This document shows, piece by piece, positions 29,258 to 37,837 of a stretch of 64,000 nucleotides of DNA. The stretch's first letter is position 1. Every line of letters starts with the position of its first letter. The stretch lies in NCBI RefSeq assembly GCF_900143275.1, contig NZ_FSRO01000001.1, positions 248,001 to 312,000 of the forward strand, read 5' to 3'. The notes under the pieces are model-generated. The model saw only the letters and a program-made list of their open reading frames with translations, was not told the origin of the DNA and searched no databases. Both the position numbers and the translations under genes were made by a program. Origin of the DNA: Nitrosomonas cryotolerans ATCC 49181. Lineage in GTDB: Bacteria > Pseudomonadota > Gammaproteobacteria > Burkholderiales > Nitrosomonadaceae.

Positions 29258-29604
29258 TACTCTCTCCGCCAGTTTTCCTGGTCATTTGAGTCATCTGAAC
29301 ATTTCATGACATGCTGCTTGCCAAACTACAGAATACGCGTAATTTCCACAGTCAAAAACAAGATAAGACCTAAGAAAAGATTCCATTTAGGAATAAAACC
29401 GGTGTTTCAGCTTCATACAAGCATGACCGTTATCTGATATTGGCATGAAATAGCGGATACTGATTTTGTTATTGATGACGGTGAGCGTTGCTTGTACTGG
29501 TGCCATTTGCTTTCAGCAGCTGAAAAAGCCAGTTTGTGGTGCTTTGAGTGATGTGTGGTAGCTTGGAAACGGGGTAGCGCATTGCCTGGGAAATAAGCTA
29601 TTCT
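29258..29604. other. Intergenic region between pilJ and ilvA (347 bp)
   Basis: No gene is supported here. The only structure noted is the short palindrome TTTCAGCAGCTGAAA near 29512-29526, without a T-run. No remnant of pilG, pilH or pilI was recognised in any frame by eye. The promoter of pilJ presumably lies at the left side of this stretch, but no clear -35/-10 pair stands out. Confidence 0.5.
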
Positions 29605-31116
29605 CTAGCCAAGAAATAATTTGTATGCCGGATTTTTACTCTCATCCCAGTAACGATAACCCAATTGATTGAGAAAGGCTTTAAAAGCAACTTTCTCGTC
29701 CGAGGGAACTTGCATGCCTATCAAAACCCGACCATAGTCAGCACCATGATTGCGATAATGGAATAAACTGATATTCCAGTTATGGCTCATGCTATTCAGA
29801 AAACTCATTAATGCGCCCGGGCGATCCGGAAACTCAAAACGATAAAGCATTTCATTTTTTACATCACGGGCACGTCCACCCACTAAATGACGCACATGTA
29901 ATTTAGCCATTTCATTATCATTCAGATCTTCTGTATTCAGTCCGCTTTCTCTCAAATTCCGAATTAATTTTAGTGCTTCGTCACGGTTACGTACTGATAC
30001 ACCCACAAAAACGTGTGCTTCATTGGGGTCGGAATAGCGATAATTAAATTCAGTAATTCCTTTTGCTCCCAGTAGATTACAGAATTTCCTAAAACTACCG
30101 GGTTGCTCCGGAATTGTGACAGACATAATGGCCTCGCGCTGTTCACCCAGTTCCGCCCGCTCAGAAACATGGCGTAATCGATCAAAATTCATATTAGCGC
30201 CAGATGCAATCGCGATTAATGTTTGATGACGAATTTTTTCCCGTTGGGCATAAGCCTTGAGTCCCGCGATAGACAAGGCGCCAGAAGGCTCCAGGATAGC
30301 GCGCGTATCTTCAAAAACATCCTTGATTGCGGCACAGATCGTATCGGTATCGACCAGGATGACTTCATCGACCAGTTCGCGGCATAAACGAAAAGTCTCT
30401 TTTCCTACCTCCCTGACGGCCACGCCATCGGCAAAGAGTCCTGCCTGCGCTAATTTAACACGTCGGCCTTTCTGCAAAGAACGGTACATGGCATCGGCGT
30501 CAACCGGCTCGACACCGATTATTTTAATGTTTGGATAGAGTCTTTTGACATACGCCGCAATTCCGGAGATGAGCCCGCCTCCACCAACCGGTACAAAGAT
30601 GGCATGAATGATACCAGTGTGCTGGCGTAATATTTCCATCCCGATTGTGCCTTGGCCCGCAATCACATCCGGATCATCATAAGGATGCACGAAAGTTGCT
30701 TTTTTTTGCTTAGTGAGCTCGATGGCGTGATCATATGCGTCATTATAAGAGTCACCGTGCAGTAAGACGGTTGCTCCCCATGACATGACTGCCTGTATCT
30801 TAATTTGAGGCGTAGTAACGGGCATGACAATCGTGGCGCAGCAGCCCAGCTTCTTAGCCGCTAATGCGACTCCCTGCGCATGATTACCCGCTGAAGCCGC
30901 AATGACGCCACGACTGCGGACTGCGGGTGATAATTTGATCATCTTGTTATAGGCGCCCCGCAGTTTGAACGAGAAGACTTGCTGCAGGTCTTCACGTTTG
31001 AGTAATACTTGATTGTGTATGCGCTCCGATAAGTTGGCTAGATGTTCCAATGAGCTTTCTACTGCAACATCATAAACCTGCGCAGTGAGGATTCTTTCGA
31101 GATAATTGTTTTTCAT
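29605..31116 (-). CDS. ilvA: Threonine ammonia-lyase (threonine dehydratase), biosynthetic
   Basis: A 503-residue PLP enzyme making 2-oxobutanoate from threonine, the first committed step to isoleucine. The PLP lysine is K51 in SFKLRGAYNK, the glycine-rich phosphate loop is VPVGGGGLISG, and SGANMNFDRL follows. The C-terminal third has two ACT-like regulatory domains (about 325-410 and 415-503, for example FPDRPGALMSFLN), the form subject to isoleucine feedback and valine activation. The length matches the long biosynthetic IlvA. It stands alone, with no other ilv genes beside it. Confidence 0.95.
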   Translation of the reverse strand: MKNNYLERILTAQVYDVAVESSLEHLANLSERIHNQVLLKREDLQQVFSFKLRGAYNKMIKLSPAVRSRGVIAASAGNHAQGVALAAKKLGCCATIVMPVTTPQIKIQAVMSWGATVLLHGDSYNDAYDHAIELTKQKKATFVHPYDDPDVIAGQGTIGMEILRQHTGIIHAIFVPVGGGGLISGIAAYVKRLYPNIKIIGVEPVDADAMYRSLQKGRRVKLAQAGLFADGVAVREVGKETFRLCRELVDEVILVDTDTICAAIKDVFEDTRAILEPSGALSIAGLKAYAQREKIRHQTLIAIASGANMNFDRLRHVSERAELGEQREAIMSVTIPEQPGSFRKFCNLLGAKGITEFNYRYSDPNEAHVFVGVSVRNRDEALKLIRNLRESGLNTEDLNDNEMAKLHVRHLVGGRARDVKNEMLYRFEFPDRPGALMSFLNSMSHNWNISLFHYRNHGADYGRVLIGMQVPSDEKVAFKAFLNQLGYRYWDESKNPAYKLFLG

Positions 31117-31362
31117 AACATGGTGTGTTGGTGGATGAAATGGGTCATCAAGCGTTTTAGGCTGGGGGGCAATTATTCAATAAGATATTGCAGACTTATT
31201 CATAGATCATAGACTGAATAATCAGTGATAAGGACGATATGAAATTCACTTGTTTAGCCAGTCGGTAGTCAAGGTTTTCCGATTCTGCGATCCAAATATT
31301 TTATCATGCTGAGTGTCTATGCAAATGTTATTAAATAACATAATTGATTGTATGCTTGTTTT

Positions 31363-32796
31363 TTATGATCCCAGCAAGCTTTTCTTCCAGGCGTCCATGG
31401 CATCCAGTATTTGTTGTGCAGTGGGATCATCCTTATGTTCATTGCGTAGTACAGTAACCTGGTCGGTGAAGTCTGCCAGGGTGATGCTGCCTCCGCTTCC
31501 TGCTTCTGTTAGACGTCGATGCCGCATCTGTTCCCACTGTTGTGTCTCTTGCTGTGTCAATGTTTCAGGCCAGTTACGCGCACGATAGCGAAATAATAAT
31601 TCAGGTAGTCGTGGATCGTGAAAATCAAAACGAGTGTGTGCCAATGTTTCTGGAGAGGCGCTTCGTATTTTGGACAATAATGGGGAATCAAGATTACTCA
31701 GAAGATTTTCATATAATGCGGTATCGACATCGTTTGCAGATTCGAAGTTCTTGTGACTATAAGCGGATGCTATGCGTTGCATGAATCCGGTTTGGGTGCG
31801 TAATTGCTGCCAGTGTCGATGACAAGCATCCAAATCAATTGCAATACGTGCAACAGATGGTTCATCCAGTGTATTTTTGGGGGCCAGGGCGGGACACTTG
31901 TTGATTTTTATAGATTTGACGGGCAACCGTTGCATGCCTTGAGGTAAGTCATCTGCCCGGGTAAATAGACATGTATTGAGATCCGCTACTTCCATGTCCA
32001 TGAAAATCGCGGGGTCATGGCGTAGATCATAAACCAGAACACTGTTGCTGTTGCCGGGTTCTGCGCTTAACGGCATGACCAAGGTAGTGCAGCCCGTTTC
32101 AGCCGAATACATACGGGAGGTATGCACTACGGGTGTATGTTTGATTAGATCAAGCTGAGCGAGTGCTTTGCGTTTATTGCGAAGCTGAAACAGCCAATGA
32201 TAAAGGCGCGGCTGTCGATTATACAGTAGGCGCGCTAAGCCGATAGTCGCGCGTACATCCGATAGCGCATCATGAGCAGATTCATGGCTGATATTGTTAG
32301 CGCTGACCAAATCTTCCAAACGAAAACTGGGTTGGCCATTATCGTGCCGGGGCCATTCTATTCCCTGAGGTCGCAATGCATACGTCATGCGTACCAAATC
32401 AATGATGTCCCAACGTGAATTACCCTGTTGCCATTCTCGGGCATAGGGATCATAAAAATTACGGTACAGAGTGTGACGGGTGACCTCGTCATCGAATCGT
32501 ACGGAATTATATCCAGTTCCACACGTATTTGGCTGTACCAGCTCGGCATGAATACGGGCAATGAATTCTGGTTCCGTTAATCCGCGTACATCGGCTATCT
32601 GTGGCGTTATTCCTGTGAGTAAACAGGCTGCGGGATGTGGCAAGAGATCTCGTGCGGGCTTACAGTAAATCACCAATGGCTCGCCGATTTCATTCAGTGC
32701 TTCATCGGTACGTAACCCGGCAAATTGTGCCGCTCGATCTCGTCTGGGATCCGTGCCAAAAGTTTCATAATCATGCCAGTAAAGTGTGGTGGGCAT
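31363..32796 (-). CDS. sbcB: Exodeoxyribonuclease I
   Basis: A 477-residue 3'-5' single-strand DNA exonuclease (SbcB/ExoI), used in mismatch repair and recombination. The DEDD exonuclease motif I is the family's own HDYETFGTDPRRDRAAQFAG (D9, E11). The later motifs GYNSVRFDDEV and SAHDALSDVRATIGLARLL supply the remaining acidic and His residues. The SH3-like and helical C-terminal extension characteristic of ExoI follows. It is a single gene with AT-rich gaps on both sides (246 and 274 bp). Confidence 0.93.
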   Translation of the reverse strand: MPTTLYWHDYETFGTDPRRDRAAQFAGLRTDEALNEIGEPLVIYCKPARDLLPHPAACLLTGITPQIADVRGLTEPEFIARIHAELVQPNTCGTGYNSVRFDDEVTRHTLYRNFYDPYAREWQQGNSRWDIIDLVRMTYALRPQGIEWPRHDNGQPSFRLEDLVSANNISHESAHDALSDVRATIGLARLLYNRQPRLYHWLFQLRNKRKALAQLDLIKHTPVVHTSRMYSAETGCTTLVMPLSAEPGNSNSVLVYDLRHDPAIFMDMEVADLNTCLFTRADDLPQGMQRLPVKSIKINKCPALAPKNTLDEPSVARIAIDLDACHRHWQQLRTQTGFMQRIASAYSHKNFESANDVDTALYENLLSNLDSPLLSKIRSASPETLAHTRFDFHDPRLPELLFRYRARNWPETLTQQETQQWEQMRHRRLTEAGSGGSITLADFTDQVTVLRNEHKDDPTAQQILDAMDAWKKSLLGS

Positions 32797-33070
32797 TCTG
32801 GTTATTCTGTTTTTGAAATTCGTTAGACTGGAAGGCGTTGTCAGATGGATAACTGATTTACCAGTGAAGCCGGTTATTTTAAATCATCTAAATGCTTGTT
32901 GCGTACAATTGGGTGCTTAATGCATAGAATCATAGAATCCATCGATAAGGCTCTCATAATAAAATATATTCAAATCAGGGCAAACTGATGGATGCTTTTG
33001 TTTTTATTATAGTCGCGTAATAATCATATATTGATGAAATTTATTTTCTTAATTAAGGAGGGAGTAGGCT

Positions 33071-33460
33071 ATGTCACGTCGGCTAATTAGTTCAGGTTCC
33101 GTATTTGAACAAGAAATTGGATATTCACGTGCGGTCGTAGAGGGAGACTGGATTCTTGTTTCTGGTACGACCGGGTTTGATTACAGTAAAATGGCGATTT
33201 CTGATGATCTCTTGGAACAAACTGAGCAATGTTTTCAGAACATTCAGGCGGCATTAAATGAAGCCGGATCAAGTTTGGCAGACGTTGTCCGGGTAACTTA
33301 CATATTACCGGTTGCGACCGATTTCCCTCGATGCTGGCCAATTATGCGTAAATATCTGGGGGACATCAAACCCGCAGCGATGATGCTTGCAGCGGGCTTG
33401 TCTGATCCGCGCATGAAAATAGAAATTCAAGTAACAGCTTATCGCAAGGCGGAAGGTTAA
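33071..33460 (+). CDS. RidA/YjgF/YER057c-family protein (not the archetypal RidA)
   Basis: A 129-residue single-domain protein with a strong AAGGAGGGAG ribosome binding site. It has the RidA fold signatures SRAVVEGDWILVSGTTG, the QTEQCFQNIQAALNEAG helix and DVVRVTYILP. Archetypal RidA has a catalytic Arg in the PAR segment before the final strand; here that segment reads KPAAMMLAAGLSDP, so imine deaminase activity is doubtful. It likely belongs to another Rid subfamily (Rid4-7), often annotated as an enamine deaminase or endoribonuclease-like protein of unknown role. It stands alone between sbcB and the glycosylase gene. Confidence 0.8.
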   Translation: MSRRLISSGSVFEQEIGYSRAVVEGDWILVSGTTGFDYSKMAISDDLLEQTEQCFQNIQAALNEAGSSLADVVRVTYILPVATDFPRCWPIMRKYLGDIKPAAMMLAAGLSDPRMKIEIQVTAYRKAEG

Positions 33461-33511
33461 GCAGTGCGCGCGGTTTGGTTGAATTAATGAATATAAGGAA
33501 TAATCGGTTTA

Positions 33512-33586
33512 TTAGAAATATTGAATCATTAAGCCGAGGTATCCCAGTAAAAAAATAATAAGCACCACAATGACTAGATTTTTCAT
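33512..33586 (-). CDS. Possible 24-residue membrane peptide
   Basis: On the minus strand an ATG at 33586 opens a 24-codon frame, MKNLVIVVLIIFLLGYLGLM plus four more residues, ending in TAA at 33512. The composition is that of a single transmembrane helix with a basic N-terminus. Upstream is a weak GGGAAA ribosome binding site. It sits in the 267-bp gap between the RidA-family gene and the glycosylase. It may be a small membrane protein or a chance hydrophobic frame; no family is recognised. Confidence 0.35.
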   Translation of the reverse strand: MKNLVIVVLIIFLLGYLGLMIQYF

Positions 33587-33727
33587 TTAGATTTCCCAAG
33601 AATTAATAATGGTAGTCGGTATTCTTTCAGAGTTTTCGCTTTTCATAAAGAGCCATTCGATAATGCAATCGATAAAAGGTAATGAATTTTCTGTTCCTGA
33701 AAGATTGATTAAGTGAGAAATTCAAAT

Positions 33728-34270
33728 TTAAGGGTTAATTTTGATAGCTGCTTTATTATCCCGATCAAGCCTGGACCCAAGCATGAGCCGCCAAATGGCG
33801 AGCTTGCGCTCAAAAGATATGGCCGCATTTGCCGGGCTTGTAGAAGGGAGTCGCATATAGCAGATAGTTTCAGAGTTAATTTTCCGCAATACTTGTTGCT
33901 TGAAACAGATTTCTGCTTTTGCACCATTAAAATATACAAATTTTATTGCTTTGTGCGTCTGGAAGAAAGTTTGGAAGTCATTGACCGTTTGTGTTTCGGT
34001 TTTAATCATTGAATCCAGGCTTCCCTTTCGTTCACATGATTGAAGAACATCCCAAAGGGCGATTCGGGCAGCTTTTAGGGCTTGAGTTTTTTCTTCATAA
34101 GAGCTATCAGGATTGAGCTGCAACAGATCTGAAATGATCCGCCAGAAAGCATTTTGAGGGTGTGCATAATATTGATTATTAGCTAATGATTTCTGACTGG
34201 GCATGCTACCGAGTATCAGAATCTCTGCCTGGCTATTTTCGATTGGTGCAAAGCTATGGATATAGGTCAT
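33728..34270 (-). CDS. DNA-deoxyinosine glycosylase (Mug/UDG superfamily)
   Basis: A 180-residue member of the uracil-DNA glycosylase superfamily related to the hypoxanthine-DNA glycosylases. N-terminal motif ILGSMPSQKSLANNQYYAHPQNAFWRI contains the typical GSMPS and HPQN(A/R)FW signature, and the C-terminal LPSTSPANA is the DNA-intercalation loop. It would remove deaminated adenine (hypoxanthine), or mismatched bases, from DNA. It is monocistronic, 108 bp from the phosphoglycerate mutase gene end. Confidence 0.85.
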   Translation of the reverse strand: MTYIHSFAPIENSQAEILILGSMPSQKSLANNQYYAHPQNAFWRIISDLLQLNPDSSYEEKTQALKAARIALWDVLQSCERKGSLDSMIKTETQTVNDFQTFFQTHKAIKFVYFNGAKAEICFKQQVLRKINSETICYMRLPSTSPANAAISFERKLAIWRLMLGSRLDRDNKAAIKINP

Positions 34271-34378
34271 GCTGGTGGCGCTGTGTGGATAAGGTCACAG
34301 ATTGAATCGTTGGTGCTTGTTGTCATCGAATTTTTAGGGTAGCGGGGCGCGTAAATGATTAAAGCAGCGGGCGTAGTG

Positions 34379-35104
34379 CTATTTCAAATAATAGTGTCTA
34401 AGTGGATTGAGTGCATGATCTAGTTCATAAATTAATGGCTGGCCAGTCGCAATTGATAGTTTCATAACTTGAATCTGAGATAAACGATCGAGTTGCATGA
34501 TTAAGGTGCGAAGGATATTTTTGTGAGCAACAATGAGTATTCGTTTTCCGAAAAGTAATTCTGGCTTGATTGTTTCCTGCCAATAGGGTTGCATGCGTAT
34601 AGCTGCCTGCTGCATGCTCTCGGTAAGGGGTAATTTCTCTTTGTTGATTGCAGTATAGCGCGGCTGATTACCTGGAAAATTGGGGTCTGCTGGATCGAGA
34701 GAGGGTGGTGCTGCATTAAACCGTAATTGACACCTCAATACTGGCCAAATACCAAATTTCCGAATGGCTTGCCAGCGCCCCATACCTTCTAGTGCACCAT
34801 AATGGCGCTCATTCAGACACCAACTATGTTGTATGGATAATTTCGCTTGATCGAGTTCCATTATGGCTAGTGCGATTTGCAGTGTGCTAATTGAGCGTTT
34901 TAATTCTGAGGTGAAGCACACATCAAATGTATAACCGGCTTCTTTAAGCAATCGACCAGCCTGTTCTGCCTCCTGTTTGCCCTGGGGGCTTAACTCAACG
35001 TCGCTCCAGCCGGTAAAAACCTTATCTCGATTCCAGATGCTTTGTCCGTGGCGCAACAGCACAAGCTGCGTCGTTTCTGGTGGCTTGCTTAGATTGGAAA
35101 ACAT
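34379..35104 (-). CDS. gpmA: Phosphoglycerate mutase family protein (GpmA-like)
   Basis: A 241-residue histidine phosphatase superfamily protein. The catalytic His is in [21 protein letters not shown]; the general acid Glu is in [10 protein letters not shown], and the second His is in [11 protein letters not shown]. This pattern and length match 2,3-bisphosphoglycerate-dependent phosphoglycerate mutase, which interconverts 3- and 2-phosphoglycerate. It departs from canonical GpmA, however: the usual GALQGLNK and HGNSLRAL become [10 protein letters not shown] and HKNILRTL. It could be a divergent or specialised mutase or phosphatase; its place after a lipid-related gene group is compatible with this. 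Confidence 0.78.
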   Translation of the reverse strand: MFSNLSKPPETTQLVLLRHGQSIWNRDKVFTGWSDVELSPQGKQEAEQAGRLLKEAGYTFDVCFTSELKRSISTLQIALAIMELDQAKLSIQHSWCLNERHYGALEGMGRWQAIRKFGIWPVLRCQLRFNAAPPSLDPADPNFPGNQPRYTAINKEKLPLTESMQQAAIRMQPYWQETIKPELLFGKRILIVAHKNILRTLIMQLDRLSQIQVMKLSIATGQPLIYELDHALNPLRHYYLK

Positions 35105-35312
35105 AAGGATCTGACAGAAGCGATGTGTTTTTTAGCGCATGGCGCGGGGGCTAATGCTGCAGTATTTTTGTCTTCGGAAGTGATGCAGCACTGCCACATA
35201 GTCCAGCCCATTTGAGATTCATTAAATAGTGAGTTTAGCATCTGGATAAAATTGCCGTTCGTGGACATATGGATCGAAAGTTGCCTGCTCAGTATTCAAT
35301 AAAAATTTTGCG

Positions 35313-36359
35313 TTAGCGTGTAGATATGGAAGATTCACGCCAGATTCGTATGAGTGCATCCCATAAGCCATTGCGGACAGTTTTAAGATACAGTGTGTTA
35401 TCACTCAGGCCATGGATCAAGCGGCGTTGCGCTTTGCCCAGATTATGGTAGGGCATGCTCATGAAAAGATGATGTGTGGCATGGTAACGTAAACCTACCG
35501 GGGCCCATAAGGCCGTAATAAATAGGTTGCCTGGTATGTTAATTGAATCAAGATATTGTTCTGTAAATGTCATTGTGCGTCCGTCTGAGTTACGGTAGGC
35601 ATGGGCCGCAAGTGTCCGCAATGAGTTGAGTAAAAAAATAGCCACTGCGACAGCATACCAGAGCAGCAATATTGTATGGGGTAGTATTTCCCAGGCAATA
35701 CAGGTCAGTATTGATAGTGCAAAGAGGCAGGTGGCCCACTCTTGCTGTCGCCAGTTATGATCATTACGGATAGTGTTTTTTGCGCGCCTGTAACTGGGGT
35801 CAATGGTAAGTGATGATGCGCGTTCCCAGACAATTTTACGTAGCGATGGGATCAAGTAGGATAAAGGCGTCAGTAATAGAAAGCGGGTAACGAGTAATAA
35901 AGGCAAAATAAATGATAGCAGAGCATAGCCTACTATTTCTATAGGTTTTTTTGTGGCAAATGGAATGTATTCACCATCTCTGCTGGTACCATAAACACCG
36001 GGCTTATGATGATCATGATGCACGCCGTCATAGGTAAAAGACGGTATCATCAGCGGAATGCCACAGACAAGATTCCACGTGAGACGAAAAATCCTGAAAG
36101 TTCCTTTTTTTAAGTGTGCGAGTTCGTGTACGAAAATAGCTGAACGATAAAGTGCAAATACGGAGATCAGGTAGGCAGACAGCTGCCAGAAAGAAAATAA
36201 GGGCGTAGATAATGCGATTATAAAGGTACTCCAGCCCAGCGAAATATGGAAAAGAAAATCGATCCAGTAAATCCAGGGATTGGGTGTCATGAGATCACGT
36301 ACCAGTTCGTGTGCCTCGTGAAGAGGGAACGTTGCTGTATCGGGTGAGGTATCAGTCAT
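35313..36359 (-). CDS. Fatty acid desaturase family membrane protein
   Basis: A 348-residue integral membrane di-iron enzyme of the fatty acid desaturase/hydroxylase superfamily. The three histidine boxes are visible: HELAH near residue 79, HHDHHK near 115, and HATHH near 295 (in GLRYHATHHLFMSMPYHNLG). Four or more membrane segments surround them. It would desaturate or hydroxylate an acyl chain or another lipid. Its start overlaps the end of the HIT gene by 8 bp, so it is translationally coupled to it, and the group starts with a nucleotidyltransferase. The substrate is not predictable. Confidence 0.85.
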   Translation of the reverse strand: MTDTSPDTATFPLHEAHELVRDLMTPNPWIYWIDFLFHISLGWSTFIIALSTPLFSFWQLSAYLISVFALYRSAIFVHELAHLKKGTFRIFRLTWNLVCGIPLMIPSFTYDGVHHDHHKPGVYGTSRDGEYIPFATKKPIEIVGYALLSFILPLLLVTRFLLLTPLSYLIPSLRKIVWERASSLTIDPSYRRAKNTIRNDHNWRQQEWATCLFALSILTCIAWEILPHTILLLWYAVAVAIFLLNSLRTLAAHAYRNSDGRTMTFTEQYLDSINIPGNLFITALWAPVGLRYHATHHLFMSMPYHNLGKAQRRLIHGLSDNTLYLKTVRNGLWDALIRIWRESSISTR

Positions 36360-36831
36360 TTTCTATTTCTTTTGAGTCTGTCCAGCAGGATGAAATATGA
36401 TCAATGATAAGGCGATTGGTCGCCAAGCTGGTCTCATTGATTTGCGTAAGGTTAGGGGTGCCTGGCCAGCCGTGGTCTATAAATGTGATGTTGTCAAATT
36501 GCCTGGGCTGTGCGTAGCGAGGAATGACATGAAAGTGAACATCTGGATCGACCATCATTAGCATCAGATAATTGAGCTTGTCGTATTGAAAAGCTTTTGT
36601 TAAAACCGTTTCTATTTGTTTGATCGTTTGATGCAGGTCGGTAAAGCTGGCTTGACTTAATTCCGAGAATGCGTACGCTGGTTCTTGAGCGACCAGAACC
36701 ATGGCGCCTAGCGTAACCTGTGCAGGACGGAGCAGAGTATGCCAGTATGGAGACTGGTGAATGGTGGTTTGGGGAGCCCCGAACTTACGCATGGTTGCAT
36801 TTAAAGGATAGATTTCTGTTGTCTCGTTCAT
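36352..36831 (-). CDS. HIT-family nucleotide hydrolase/transferase
   Basis: A 159-residue HIT-domain protein from the ATG at 36831 (an in-frame TTG at 36861 would add ten residues but lacks a ribosome binding site). The histidine triad is in VHFHVIPRYAQ, preceded by the family's hydrophobic LNYLMLMMVDP. HIT proteins hydrolyse or transfer nucleoside monophosphates. It lies between the nucleotidyltransferase (68 bp upstream) and the desaturase (8-bp overlap), which suggests it acts on a nucleotide-activated intermediate made by its neighbour (inference). Confidence 0.85.
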   Translation of the reverse strand: MNETTEIYPLNATMRKFGAPQTTIHQSPYWHTLLRPAQVTLGAMVLVAQEPAYAFSELSQASFTDLHQTIKQIETVLTKAFQYDKLNYLMLMMVDPDVHFHVIPRYAQPRQFDNITFIDHGWPGTPNLTQINETSLATNRLIIDHISSCWTDSKEIEND

Positions 36832-36899
36832 CGGGTATTTATGTGCTGAAGTGAGTTGCAATAAAGATAAAGGCAGATAATTTGTTTGATGTTGTGTTT

Positions 36900-37697
36900 T
36901 TATAGAGAAGGCTTGTTAAATGTGGTATTTCTTGTATGGTGTTGATGTGTGAAAAGCATACTGGCTCTGGCAAGGTCTTCGATGAAATCAATTTCGCACC
37001 AGCGATGGCCAGCGACTGAACATGAATTTACCCAGTGTTTTTTAGCCAGTGTATCGATAATGCTGAGGTACCAGGATTTGAGTTCGGCGGGATGTCGGAG
37101 CGCAGATTCCACGGCTTCACGGAAATATTGCGGGCCGGGTGCACGAAAATAAACCAAGCCGATAGATTCAGCATCAATTTGATTGACTGGCAGTATTTTG
37201 CTCACTTGTTGAACCCAACCATGCGCATCTAACTGGACCTTCATATCATCTGCATCATAAGTATTCTTATAATCTATACTGAGTGTAATGGGTGCTGATT
37301 CCGAATCCAATACCTGTGTCACTAGCGCAGATTCAATAACGGTGTCGCCATTCAATAGCAAGAAGTCCCGGTCCATAATAGAGCGAGCGAGCCAGCAACT
37401 GGCTAAATTATCAGCTACTTCAAAAAATGGATTAAACAGCACATTGATCAGTAGGGTGTCATCAGTATAATGTTGTTGCAACAGCGTTTCAATCAAACCT
37501 GCCTGGAAGCCTGCAACGATTGTAATTTCTTTAATACCACAGGCAAGTAAAGCATCAATTTGCCATTCAATAACGGGTATGCCTGATACAGGTAATAAAC
37601 ATTTTGGTGTATTTTCAGTAAGTGGCAGTAATCGCCGGCCTTGACCTGCGCTCAGAATAATTGCTTTAGGTGGTTTTTTATTTTCTCTATGGGTCAT
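36900..37697 (-). CDS. Sugar-phosphate / choline-phosphate type nucleotidyltransferase
   Basis: A 265-residue nucleotidyltransferase of the NTP_transferase family. The nucleotide-binding signature AIILSAGQGRRLLPLTENTPKCLL starts at about residue 12, with the metal-binding LNGDTV at about 117. Length and motifs resemble LicC-type CTP:phosphocholine or inositol-phosphate cytidylyltransferases, as well as GlmU/RfbA-type NTases that lack the C-terminal domains. It is the first gene of a minus-strand group with HIT and desaturase genes. Its true substrate (choline phosphate, inositol phosphate, sugar phosphate) is unknown. Confidence 0.8.
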   Translation of the reverse strand: MTHRENKKPPKAIILSAGQGRRLLPLTENTPKCLLPVSGIPVIEWQIDALLACGIKEITIVAGFQAGLIETLLQQHYTDDTLLINVLFNPFFEVADNLASCWLARSIMDRDFLLLNGDTVIESALVTQVLDSESAPITLSIDYKNTYDADDMKVQLDAHGWVQQVSKILPVNQIDAESIGLVYFRAPGPQYFREAVESALRHPAELKSWYLSIIDTLAKKHWVNSCSVAGHRWCEIDFIEDLARASMLFTHQHHTRNTTFNKPSL

Positions 37698-37837
37698 GGA
37701 GGGTAGTCTGCTGAATGCCTTGTGTGGATTTGTTGATGTGTGATTGATCGAATCAGGCGTATATGGATAGGCGAGGAATAACGACCGTTGTTGCGGTGTG
37801 GCTATCCGTTTTAATCAAGTAACGGGAAAAAAAATTT

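Noticed and set aside
31196-31221. TTATTCA...TGAATAA inverted repeat between sbcB and ilvA
   Set aside because: Only 7-bp AT-rich arms; such repeats are expected by chance in this AT-rich gap.
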